Shown here: positions 5,110 through 10,957 of the stretch, piece after piece | How the letters are laid out: each line of letters opens with the position of its first letter | Position numbering within the stretch: position 1 is the stretch's first letter | NCBI GenBank assembly: GCA_014728835.1 | Contig: WJKY01000001.1 | Location: forward strand, 1-14,069 | Direction: 5' to 3' | DNA length: 14,069 bases | Origin: Candidatus Woesearchaeota archaeon | GTDB taxonomy: Archaea; Nanobdellota; Nanobdellia; UBA10117; WJKY01 | The notes under the pieces: generated by a model | The model's input: only the letters and a program-made list of their open reading frames with translations | Told to the model about the DNA's origin: nothing | Database searches by the model: none | Position numbers and translations under genes: made by a program

Positions 5110-6141
5110 ATGAAAAGAGTAGTCATTGGCATGCTAGTAATATTTTTAATACTTGCTAGCGGATGTGTTCAGGCAGAAACTAAAACTAAATCAACAGGAG
5201 AAGTAAAAACAATTCCAGCTTCAATTGAAAATAATTGCATTGGTTTTCTTATAGGCAATCCTGGAGAAGAAGCAAGTGTGGCTGCTGAGATAGGAGCAGG
5301 ATGGACAAGACCGCATCCAGGACCTTTTTCATGGCAAAACTTAGAACCTTCACAAGGAAATTATAATTTTGCTGATTCAGATTTTTGGGTTAAAGAAATT
5401 CAAAAAAATAATTTAGCAATATCAGGAACAATTTGGCCCTATGCTGATTGGGATCAAGAAACATGTCATAGCACAGAATGCGAAGTAACACCTGAAGATG
5501 AATTTTATCCTAAATTTGGCAAAACAGAAATTCCAATTTCTCGTTGCGCACCTTGTAATTTAGATGATTACAAAACATTTGTAACAAAAATGGTTGAAAG
5601 ATATGACGGCGACGGAGTTGGTGATATGGCTGGTTTAGAAACTCCAATAAAATACTGGGAAGTTTTAAATGAACCTGAAATGGCTGGACCAACTTTAACT
5701 TTTTTCATAGGAACAGAACAAGAATATGTTAATATTTTAAAAGCAAGTTATGAAGCAATAAAATCTGCTTGCCCAGACTGCAAAGTACTTCAAGGTGGTG
5801 CACAAAATGCAATGCCAGATAATTTAGATTTTTGGAGGAAAGTATATGATTTTGGCGGTGCAAACTATTTTGATATTGCTAATATTCATTATATAACAGA
5901 AGGTGATGTAAAAACACTAAATACTAAAAATTTCAAAGCAATGATGCAAGAAAAAAATATAAACAAACCAATATGGGTAACAGAAGCTCAGTATAATTCA
6001 GATAGTGAAATAAAGTCATCTGTTAGTGGAGCTTTAAATGCAGGAGCATCTAAAATATTTTTTACTCAATTTACAACAGGAGAATTTGGAACATCTGGAG
6101 AATATTCAGATGTTTTTGTTGATATTAATTCAATGTGTTAG
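5110..6141 (+). CDS. Exported lipoprotein with clan GH-A glycoside hydrolase fold
   Basis: The 343-residue protein begins with a signal peptide and a lipobox (LASGC, lipidated Cys19), so it is anchored outside the membrane. The body resembles a (beta/alpha)8 barrel of clan GH-A, similar to GH39/GH5-type enzymes: KYWEVLNEPE (181-190) holds the acid/base E188 after strand 4, and PIWVTEAQY (287-295) holds the nucleophile E292 at the end of strand 7. NIHY (258-261) adds a histidine typical of the active site. Both glutamates are present, so retaining hydrolysis of a beta-linked glycan is likely; the substrate is unknown. Eight cysteines after the lipid anchor (43, 119, 124, 146, 149, 221, 224, 343), several in CxxC-type pairs, suggest disulfides or a metal site. 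It overlaps the end of the convergent membrane-protein gene by four bases. Confidence 0.75.
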   Translation: MKRVVIGMLVIFLILASGCVQAETKTKSTGEVKTIPASIENNCIGFLIGNPGEEASVAAEIGAGWTRPHPGPFSWQNLEPSQGNYNFADSDFWVKEIQKNNLAISGTIWPYADWDQETCHSTECEVTPEDEFYPKFGKTEIPISRCAPCNLDDYKTFVTKMVERYDGDGVGDMAGLETPIKYWEVLNEPEMAGPTLTFFIGTEQEYVNILKASYEAIKSACPDCKVLQGGAQNAMPDNLDFWRKVYDFGGANYFDIANIHYITEGDVKTLNTKNFKAMMQEKNINKPIWVTEAQYNSDSEIKSSVSGALNAGASKIFFTQFTTGEFGTSGEYSDVFVDINSMC

Positions 6142-6440
6142 CTAAACATCCATGCAAATGCCAGAGCTAACAAAGCTTTTAGCCAGATATCTACTTGGTC
6201 AAATATAATTCCTTGCTGACCTAAAACATACATAAAAGCAACTGCAAACACTAGTGCTGCTAAGAAATGCCCGCCTTTTGGTCTGCAAACATTAGTCCAA
6301 TTCCAACCCCAAACTTTTGGCGGTCGCCTAAAATGTTCTTTTTCAACTTTTCCAGCAATCATTGAACCAAGTTCAGGCCACGAAAGCTCTTCAACCTTTT
6401 TTTTAGATTTTCTTTTCCTAGATTTCTTTTTCTTTGCCAT
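6138..6440 (-). CDS. Small basic membrane protein, unknown function
   Basis: About 100 residues. The first 15 are almost all Lys and Arg, then comes a tryptophan-rich stretch (KVWGWNW) and two hydrophobic segments near residues 60-77 and 86-101 (numbered from an ATG two codons upstream, at 6446). The ATG at 6440 is preferred because a minus-strand TATA (6461-6470) is 21-30 bases away. The basic tail would be cytosolic and could bind nucleic acid or the ribosome; that is inference. I do not recognise the family. Confidence 0.6.
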   Translation of the reverse strand: MAKKKKSRKRKSKKKVEELSWPELGSMIAGKVEKEHFRRPPKVWGWNWTNVCRPKGGHFLAALVFAVAFMYVLGQQGIIFDQVDIWLKALLALAFAWMFS

Positions 6441-6460
6441 ATACAAAATTAAGATTTTAT

Positions 6461-6470
6461 TTTTTATATA
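6461..6470 (-). promoter_or_regulatory. TATA box of the small membrane protein gene
   Basis: TATATAAAAA on the minus strand, 21-30 bases before the ATG at 6440. A separate plus-strand box CTTAAAAAAC (about 6508-6517) lies 21-30 bases before the divergent gene at 6538. Confidence 0.45.
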
Positions 6471-6537
6471 ATTTATTCACTTCTATAAAAGCACAGCAGC
6501 ATAAAACCTTAAAAAACTACTCTTACTTAACTAGCAC

Positions 6538-7029
6538 ATGACAGAAGACAAAGAAGATTATGAAGTATTAAAAGAAGCATATGATAAAGCTAAAAAAAAG
6601 TATAATTTGAGTCCAAACTTTGAGGAATTAGATAAAGAATTCGAAGTTTCAATAATTGACGGAGACAGAGAACGCTTTATTGTTGAATATGTTCGCCGAG
6701 CAATATGTTCAAGAATCCATAAGATGATAAATTATTTGACACCAGTATTACATCCTCAACCATCATCCTTGCATTCAATGATTGAAAGCAAATTCTTCAA
6801 AAAAGAAGAAACAGATAAACTATTTGAATTTTACAAAAAACTTCATCATTGGTTGCATAAAGGCTTGTTAAAAAGTTTTCAGTCTGAAGAAGAAATAGCC
6901 AAGTTCATAAATGAAATTTGGGAAATTTGGCCAGAAATAAAAGATAAAGTAATTATATATATGTCAAAGATAGTAACAGGTTGGGAAAAACAAGAAAAAG
7001 AAGATTTAGATAACGGATATTTAGGTTAA
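6538..7029 (+). CDS. Unknown helical protein, first gene of a two-gene operon
   Basis: 163 residues, charged and probably all-helical, with no signal peptide or membrane segment, and no motif I recognise. Histidines and tryptophans cluster around KLHHWLHKG (about 101-109), and IWEIWPEI follows. The stop codon overlaps the ATG of the next gene (TAATG at 7027-7031), so the two are translationally coupled and may work together. A TATA-like box about 25 bases upstream indicates a leaderless transcript. Confidence 0.6.
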   Translation: MTEDKEDYEVLKEAYDKAKKKYNLSPNFEELDKEFEVSIIDGDRERFIVEYVRRAICSRIHKMINYLTPVLHPQPSSLHSMIESKFFKKEETDKLFEFYKKLHHWLHKGLLKSFQSEEEIAKFINEIWEIWPEIKDKVIIYMSKIVTGWEKQEKEDLDNGYLG

Positions 7030-7574
7030 TGGTTAGTCTAATAATTGGCTTGGTCGCTGACATCAGTGCTGGTAAAGATACAGTAGCAAGATATCTAGCT
7101 GAAAAATATAGTTTTGAAAGATTTACACTTTCTGATATTTTGCGTGAAATTGCTAAAAAAAGAAACATAGAGCCAAATAGAGAAAATCTGATGAAAATAA
7201 TTAGAAAACTTAGAGAAAAAGAAGGTGAAACAGCATTAGTTAAGCGAGCAATTAAAAGATTTGAAAAAGACAGAGTTGTAATTGCAGGCATTAGAAAGCC
7301 AGAAGAAATTGTTTATTTAAGAAAGCAATTCCCTGGCAAAGTAAAAATCATTCGCCTAACTGCAGACGCAAAAATAAGATTCAAAAGAATCAAAAAAAGA
7401 GCGCGTATCGGAGACCCCAAGACCCTTAAAGAATTTTTAGAGCAGGAGAAAAAAGAACACAAGGAGTTTGATTATGAGTCTATTTTTGAAATGGCTGATT
7501 ATACTATTAAAAACAATGGAACCTTGGAAGAGCTCTACAAAAAAATAGATTCTATTTTGCAGAGCATAAAATAA
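7029..7574 (+). CDS. P-loop kinase of the dephospho-CoA/nucleotide kinase group
   Basis: 181 residues with a nucleoside-monophosphate-kinase-like plan. GLVADISAGKDT (7-18) is the P-loop; its first glycine is replaced by A10, and D17 stands at the Ser/Thr position, as in some related AGKDT-type kinases. SDILREIAKKRNI (35-47) is the substrate-binding helix, VVIAGIRKPEE (83-93) the Walker B/base region, and KKRARIGDP (122-130) the arginine lid. ADYTIKNNGTLEEL (156-169) is the usual C-terminal strand and helix. The pattern resembles COG0237-like proteins found in many archaea and candidate-phylum bacteria; the true phosphate acceptor (dephospho-CoA, a nucleotide or other) cannot be read from the sequence. 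Its ATG overlaps the preceding stop. Confidence 0.72.
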   Translation: MVSLIIGLVADISAGKDTVARYLAEKYSFERFTLSDILREIAKKRNIEPNRENLMKIIRKLREKEGETALVKRAIKRFEKDRVVIAGIRKPEEIVYLRKQFPGKVKIIRLTADAKIRFKRIKKRARIGDPKTLKEFLEQEKKEHKEFDYESIFEMADYTIKNNGTLEELYKKIDSILQSIK

Positions 7575-7576
7575 AA

Positions 7577-7588
7577 AAGTATATAAAC
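7577..7588 (+). promoter_or_regulatory. TATA box of the surface-protein gene
   Basis: AAGTATATAAAC lies 22-33 bases before the ATG at 7610, so the transcript is probably leaderless. Confidence 0.5.
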
Positions 7589-7609
7589 AAAAAAATTCAC
7601 TGTAATATT

Positions 7610-9049
7610 ATGAAAATCAAATGGCTGCTGGTTATTAGTATTGTTTTATTGGCAATTCTTGCACCTGTTAGTGCAGCAGATGACATAGTAGTTACTACAG
7701 AAGCTGTAAAAGATAAAATACCTTATGATGGAACACTAAGATATGTAATTACTATTACTAATAATCAAGACTATGCAGACAAATTCTTATTTAGCTCAAC
7801 ACCTTCTCAACTAGGACAATCAACATTATGGAGCTTTAAACCGCAAACCGTTAGTGTCCCTAGCGGAGGCTCCGAAGATGTTGTTTTTGATCTTACGCCG
7901 CCAAAAGACATTAGAGTAGGCACTTACGGACTTGACATAATTGTTTATTCATCAACTGACACTTCAATTAAAGGATATAGTTCAATTAGATTTGAAATTA
8001 CATCTGAATATCCTCACTTAGAAGCTACAATTGAGATGCCTGGAGAATTATATCCAGGAACTCTTCCAGTAAGTGTAATAATTGAAAATGATGGAGCTAA
8101 AACACAAGATAATTTAACAGCTGTTTTTGAATCTGAGCTTTTTGGAGCATATGATTTAGAAATAGGCTCTTTAAACCCTGGTGAAACAAGGTTAGTCTTA
8201 AATGAAGAAGTTGAAATACCAACTTCTACAGAACCTGGTTATTATACTTCTAAAGTTGTATTTTACAAAAACGGTGAATTTGTAGATGAAACTGAAAAAG
8301 ATATTACAGTGTTTGGAAAAGGAAATTTAGCTGTTTCACATGATATTAAAAAAGGAATTTTAACAAATAAATATAGTGTAACTTTAACAAATGTTGGAAA
8401 CGCAGAATCAAATGAAAAATGGAATGCTGATTTTGCATCTTGGAAGCGAATTTTAGTTAAGTCAAATCCTGAACAATTAGATGTGATTGTTACTGACGGC
8501 ACAGCAACATTTGAATGGCCAATAATTTTACAGCCCGGCGAAAGCACAACAATTAATTATCAAATATCTTATTCTCCAATACTTGCAACTATTCTAGCGC
8601 TTTTGTTTTTTGTTTATGTTGTTTATTGGTATTTTGGTGAAGCATTTTCCTTAAAAAAAGAAGCAAGAAAAACAAAAGGACATATTGAAGTCAAACTATT
8701 AATTAAAAACAAAACACCTGAAATACAACATAATATAATAATTGAAGACATGGTTCCAACACCACTGAAATTAGTTAAAGAATTTGGAACAAAAACACCA
8801 ACTGCAATAAAGAAATTAAAGAGCGGAACAAAAATGTCATGGAAATTCAGACATTTAGGACCTTTTGAAGAAGTTATTTTAACTTATGGAATAAAATCCA
8901 GACTAAGTGTAGTTGGAACACTTACATTGCCAGCTGCTGTTTTGAAAGCAAAAGTTGGTAAAAGCTTAAAGAAATTTTATTCAAATTCTTTTAGTTTGAC
9001 AGGAAAAGTTTCTGTAAAAGAAGAAGAACCAGAGGAGCAAGCCTTTTAA
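7610..9049 (+). CDS. Membrane-anchored surface protein with Ig-like repeats and a cytosolic beta domain
   Basis: 479 residues: a signal peptide (1-22, ending VSAA), about three extracellular beta-sandwich modules of NEW3/CARDB character (roughly 25-130, 136-235, 238-320; recurring VxITNNxxY, VxIENDGA and VxLTNVGN strands and PGE turns), one membrane helix (about 323-343) followed by the positive stretch KKEARKTK, and a C-terminal domain (358-450) with NKTPEIQHNIIIEDMVP, resembling DUF11-type repeats. Positive-inside topology would place this last domain in the cytosol, unusual for that fold. The tail is acidic (KEEEPEEQAF). It is likely a cell-envelope or adhesion protein; no enzymatic motif is seen. 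Confidence 0.65.
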   Translation: MKIKWLLVISIVLLAILAPVSAADDIVVTTEAVKDKIPYDGTLRYVITITNNQDYADKFLFSSTPSQLGQSTLWSFKPQTVSVPSGGSEDVVFDLTPPKDIRVGTYGLDIIVYSSTDTSIKGYSSIRFEITSEYPHLEATIEMPGELYPGTLPVSVIIENDGAKTQDNLTAVFESELFGAYDLEIGSLNPGETRLVLNEEVEIPTSTEPGYYTSKVVFYKNGEFVDETEKDITVFGKGNLAVSHDIKKGILTNKYSVTLTNVGNAESNEKWNADFASWKRILVKSNPEQLDVIVTDGTATFEWPIILQPGESTTINYQISYSPILATILALLFFVYVVYWYFGEAFSLKKEARKTKGHIEVKLLIKNKTPEIQHNIIIEDMVPTPLKLVKEFGTKTPTAIKKLKSGTKMSWKFRHLGPFEEVILTYGIKSRLSVVGTLTLPAAVLKAKVGKSLKKFYSNSFSLTGKVSVKEEEPEEQAF

Positions 9050-9086
9050 AGGGATTTTAATCATTTATTTTAACCCTCCTTAAAAA

Positions 9087-9100
9087 TTTTTATATAAAAG
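9087..9100 (+). promoter_or_regulatory. TATA box of the second homing endonuclease
   Basis: TTTTTATATAAAAG lies 19-32 bases before the ATG at 9119, a strong archaeal TATA box. The gene thus has its own promoter. Confidence 0.6.
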
Positions 9101-9118
9101 TAAATTCTATTTAATTAT

Positions 9119-9937
9119 ATGGCCCGCCCTAGAAAATGGAATGCTAATAAGGTAAAATTAGAAATTAAAAAGTTACATAAAAAATTAGATAGAAGGCCAG
9201 TCAAAAGAGATAGTAGCTTGCTTTGCACTTTATCTCGTCAATTTTATGGGACTTGGAATAACGCCATGCGAGCAGCTGGCTATTCTGTGAAAGATTTTCA
9301 AAATCCAGAAGTTCCTTCAGTAAGTCCTGAATTGGCATATTTTATTGGATTAGTTATTACAGATGGACATTTAGTATATAATGAACAAAGAAGGACTTAT
9401 GATATTAGAGTATATACTAGTTATCCTGCAGAAAGAGATCTTCTCGTTAAACTAATAAAAACTCTTTTTGCATATAATGTAAAACCTAGAAAAAGAAAAT
9501 TGTATGGATTTAATAAAGTGCCAAACTATGAGTTAATAATATCTTCCAAGAAACTAGTTTTATTTTTACATAAAGAATTCGGCGTGCCTCTAGGCGCAAA
9601 ATCAAAAAATATACAAGTCCCAGCAAAATTAGCAAAAAATAAATCTTTATTTTTTAATTTTTTTAGAGGTATAATAGATGGAGATGGTTCAATTAATCGA
9701 ACAATTACAATATTCTCTAGCTCTAACGTGTTTTTAGACCAATTGAAAAATATTTTAGAAGGCAAGTTTACTTGTAAAATTAGAAAAAGACCAACAGCAT
9801 ATGTTTTAGCAATAGAACGCCAAAAAGATATGTACAAATTATATAAAAAATTATATGCTAGTGAGCCTTATTTTTATTATAAAAGAAAGAAAATAAAGTA
9901 CCAAAAAGTCCTCAAAAGATTTATAAATCAAAATTGA
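9119..9937 (+). CDS. LAGLIDADG homing endonuclease with N-terminal DNA-binding repeat
   Basis: 272 residues. The first 55 form a homing-endonuclease-associated repeat: a helix-rich module ending in FYGTWNNAMRAAGY (42-55), matching the FGSWnnALraAG signature of the HNH_repeat family, which likely contributes DNA binding. Two LAGLIDADG motifs follow: YFIGLVITDGHL (74-85, catalytic D82) and FFRGIIDGDGSI (181-192, catalytic D189), so both metal-binding acids are intact. The gene is not inside an intron or intein; it has its own TATA box, and its stop lies 14 bases before tRNA-Tyr, which carries two introns. The TATA box of tRNA-Tyr is inside the end of this gene. The target site is unknown. Confidence 0.85.
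   Translation: MARPRKWNANKVKLEIKKLHKKLDRRPVKRDSSLLCTLSRQFYGTWNNAMRAAGYSVKDFQNPEVPSVSPELAYFIGLVITDGHLVYNEQRRTYDIRVYTSYPAERDLLVKLIKTLFAYNVKPRKRKLYGFNKVPNYELIISSKKLVLFLHKEFGVPLGAKSKNIQVPAKLAKNKSLFFNFFRGIIDGDGSINRTITIFSSSNVFLDQLKNILEGKFTCKIRKRPTAYVLAIERQKDMYKLYKKLYASEPYFYYKRKKIKYQKVLKRFINQN
9920..9929 (+). promoter_or_regulatory. TATA box of the tRNA-Tyr/tRNA-Asp unit
   Basis: TTTATAAATC lies 23-32 bases before tRNA-Tyr, inside the last codons of the endonuclease gene. Confidence 0.5.
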
Positions 9938-9988
9938 AGCTTTTGTAATAGCCCTCCTTAGCTCAATTGGTAGAGCGCACGGTTGTAG

Positions 9989-10023
9989 TAGGTTACTAAT
10001 ACTTTGTATTAGCCCGTGCGATA
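9989..10023 (+). other. Anticodon-loop intron of tRNA-Tyr (37/38, 35 nt)
   Basis: TTGT (9983-9986) pairs with GCGA (10018-10021), with two G-U pairs; bulges AG|T and TA|C. The intron contains hairpin CTAATAC-TTT-GTATTAG and a decoy CCCGTG that copies the true 3' exon stem; using the decoy would leave a 16-nt variable region, so the downstream site is chosen. Confidence 0.82.
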
Positions 10024-10045
10024 CCCGTGAGGTTCCTGGTTCAAG

Positions 10046-10118
10046 GAGCTGACATCTCAGCTCGCAAGATGAGCGCACGTTCGCTAACGCGGAATGCACT
10101 GAGATGAAGTTTAGAAAA
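10046..10118 (+). other. T-loop intron of tRNA-Tyr (59/60, 73 nt), shortened structured RNA family copy
   Basis: It begins with Pa (GAGCTGA/TCAGCTC, 10046-10052/10057-10063), then GATGAGCGCA and P1 with the conserved CTAAC loop and AATGCACT, as in the Lys and Met introns. P2 and P3 are missing; only a short AT-rich tail follows. The splice helix is weak: TTCA pairs with AGAA in three of four positions. Confidence 0.8.
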
Positions 10119-10135
10119 TCCGGGGGGAGGGATTT

Positions 10136-10276
10136 GCCCTGGTGGTGTAGTCTGGTCTATCATACATGCCTGTCACGCGTGTGACCCGAGTTCAAAGCGA
10201 CCCTTTGGAAAAGTGTCGCGCCCCAAAGGCGCTGACGCGAATAACCAAGTGGTTGTTGAAAGTCTCGGCCAGGGCG
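10136..10276 (+). tRNA. tRNA-Asp(GUC) with one T-loop intron
   Basis: Acceptor GCCCTGG (10136-10142) pairs with CCAGGGC (10269-10275), discriminator G10276, as expected for Asp. Anticodon stem CATGC/GCGTG surrounds CTGTCAC, anticodon GTC (10172-10174), with no intron there. Removing 10197-10262 joins T-arm CCGAG/CTCGG around TTCAAAT; mature length is 75 nt. Confidence 0.94.
10197..10262 (+). other. T-loop intron of tRNA-Asp (59/60, 66 nt) with possible kissing loop
   Basis: TTCA (10191-10194) pairs with TGAA (10257-10260), bulges AA|G and AG|T. Inside are three hairpins: GCGAC/GTCGC, GCGCC/GGCGC and AACCA/TGGTT. The loop of the first contains CCTTTGG and the second contains CCAAAGG, so the two loops could pair (at least TTTGG with CCAAA). 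Confidence 0.82.
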
Positions 10277-10310
10277 CTAACTTTATTAATGAAGAATTAG
10301 TTGTATTATT

Positions 10311-10535
10311 ATGGCCATTGGTATTGAAGCAGGAATTTGGGTATTGTTTTTGATTGATAGCATTATCTATAATTTTATAGTTCATACACCAACAAAATGG
10401 CATAAGAGAACAAGCCATTGGATGCATAAAAAATTTCCATTAAATAAATTAGTAGGAGTGATGTATTTAGGCTTGGTTTTATGGGTTGGATTTGCTTTGT
10501 ATAGATTAGGTTTACTTGGATTTTTGGGATTTTAA
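10311..10535 (+). CDS. Small two-helix membrane protein, unknown function
   Basis: 74 residues with two hydrophobic helices (about 4-24 and 46-66) joined by a basic, histidine-rich linker (HTPTKWHKRTSHWMHKK, 25-41), which would lie in the cytosol by the positive-inside rule. A TATA-like CTTTATTAAT (10281-10290) is 21-30 bases upstream, so it is probably leaderless and separate from tRNA-Asp, which ends 34 bases before it. I do not recognise the family. The histidines could bind metal, but that is a guess. Confidence 0.6.
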   Translation: MAIGIEAGIWVLFLIDSIIYNFIVHTPTKWHKRTSHWMHKKFPLNKLVGVMYLGLVLWVGFALYRLGLLGFLGF

Positions 10536-10588
10536 TTAAAAAAAGCTCTCATTTTTCAATATGTAATATCTCAGAACCTGAGCAAAAG

Positions 10589-10598
10589 ATTTAAAAAG
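10589..10598 (+). promoter_or_regulatory. TATA box of the rpoH-rpoB operon
   Basis: ATTTAAAAAG would start transcription near 10620-10625, about 100 bases before rpoH, unlike the mostly leaderless genes here. Confidence 0.5.
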
Positions 10599-10623
10599 GC
10601 TCTTGTAAAGATATTTACAATTA

Positions 10624-10710
10624 CCAGCACGTTTCAGCCGTCTTCGGTCCTTAAAAGGGGATATATCGAAGGTTTCTAAGAAACGTTGATTGCGCTGTAG
10701 GCTAGTGCGA
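10624..10710 (+). promoter_or_regulatory. Structured 5' leader of rpoH-rpoB
   Basis: The leader can fold with ACGTTTC (10629-10635) pairing GAAACGT (10680-10686), an inner CTTCG/CGAAG (10642-10646/10667-10671), and a second hairpin GCGCT/AGTGC (10692-10696/10704-10708) just before the ribosome binding site. It could be a regulatory leader or a separate small RNA. No known riboswitch is recognised. Confidence 0.4.
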
Positions 10711-10716
10711 GAGGTG
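10711..10716 (+). promoter_or_regulatory. Ribosome binding site deciding the rpoH start
   Basis: GAGGTG lies seven bases before the CTG at 10724 and 25 bases before the in-frame TTG at 10742. This spacing and the conserved N-terminus both favour CTG. Confidence 0.55.
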
Positions 10717-10723
10717 AAATAAA

Positions 10724-10957
10724 CTGGTTAAAAAAATCGATTTGCTTAAGCACGTTTTAGTACCACCTTGCTCTAAATTAACAGAAGAAGAAAAAGAACA
10801 AATTTTAGAAAAACATAATATTTCAATTCTACAATTACCTAAAATTTTATCAAAAGATCCTTTGGCTAAAACTTTGAAAGCAAAAAAAGACGATGTTATT
10901 AAAATAGAGCATAAAACTCCAACTGGCAAAACAACTTTTTATAGGAGAGTAATCTAA
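10724..10957 (+). CDS. rpoH: RNA polymerase subunit H (probable CTG start)
   Basis: The 77-residue product is the archaeal RpoH/eukaryotic Rpb5 C-terminal homologue, a small subunit at the jaw of RNA polymerase. It contains LLKHVLVPPCSKLTEEEK, then NISILQLPKILSKDPLAKTL, then KKDDVIKIEHKTPTGKTTFYRRV, in the order of RpoH. No ATG, GTG or TTG gives the full N-terminus: from TTG 10742 the usual residues before LKHxLVP are lost, whereas CTG 10724 gives M-VKKIDLLKHVLVP, close to other archaeal RpoH starts, behind a GAGGTG site. A TGA at 10715-10717 blocks anything further upstream. Its stop overlaps the rpoB ATG (TAATG). The use of CTG is an inference. Confidence 0.9.
   Translation: MVKKIDLLKHVLVPPCSKLTEEEKEQILEKHNISILQLPKILSKDPLAKTLKAKKDDVIKIEHKTPTGKTTFYRRVI

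Larger units (their letters stand above)
9952..10132 (+). tRNA. tRNA-Tyr(GUA) with two introns
   Basis: Acceptor CCCTCCT (9952-9958) pairs with GGGAGGG (10125-10131), one G-U; C1-G72 and A73 are the archaeal tyrosine identity elements. Excising 9989-10023 and 10046-10118 gives a 73-nt tRNA: stem CACGG/CCGTG around TTGTAGC (anticodon GTA, 9985-9987), variable region AGGTT, T-arm CCTGG/CCGGG around TTCAAGT. tRNA-Asp begins three bases after its end, so the two are one transcript. Confidence 0.92.

Noticed and set aside
10001..10018. Upstream CCCGTG as the 3' exon of tRNA-Tyr
   Set aside because: It would leave a 16-nt variable region in a class I tRNA; the second CCCGTG (10024-10029) gives a five-base variable region and a proper BHB.
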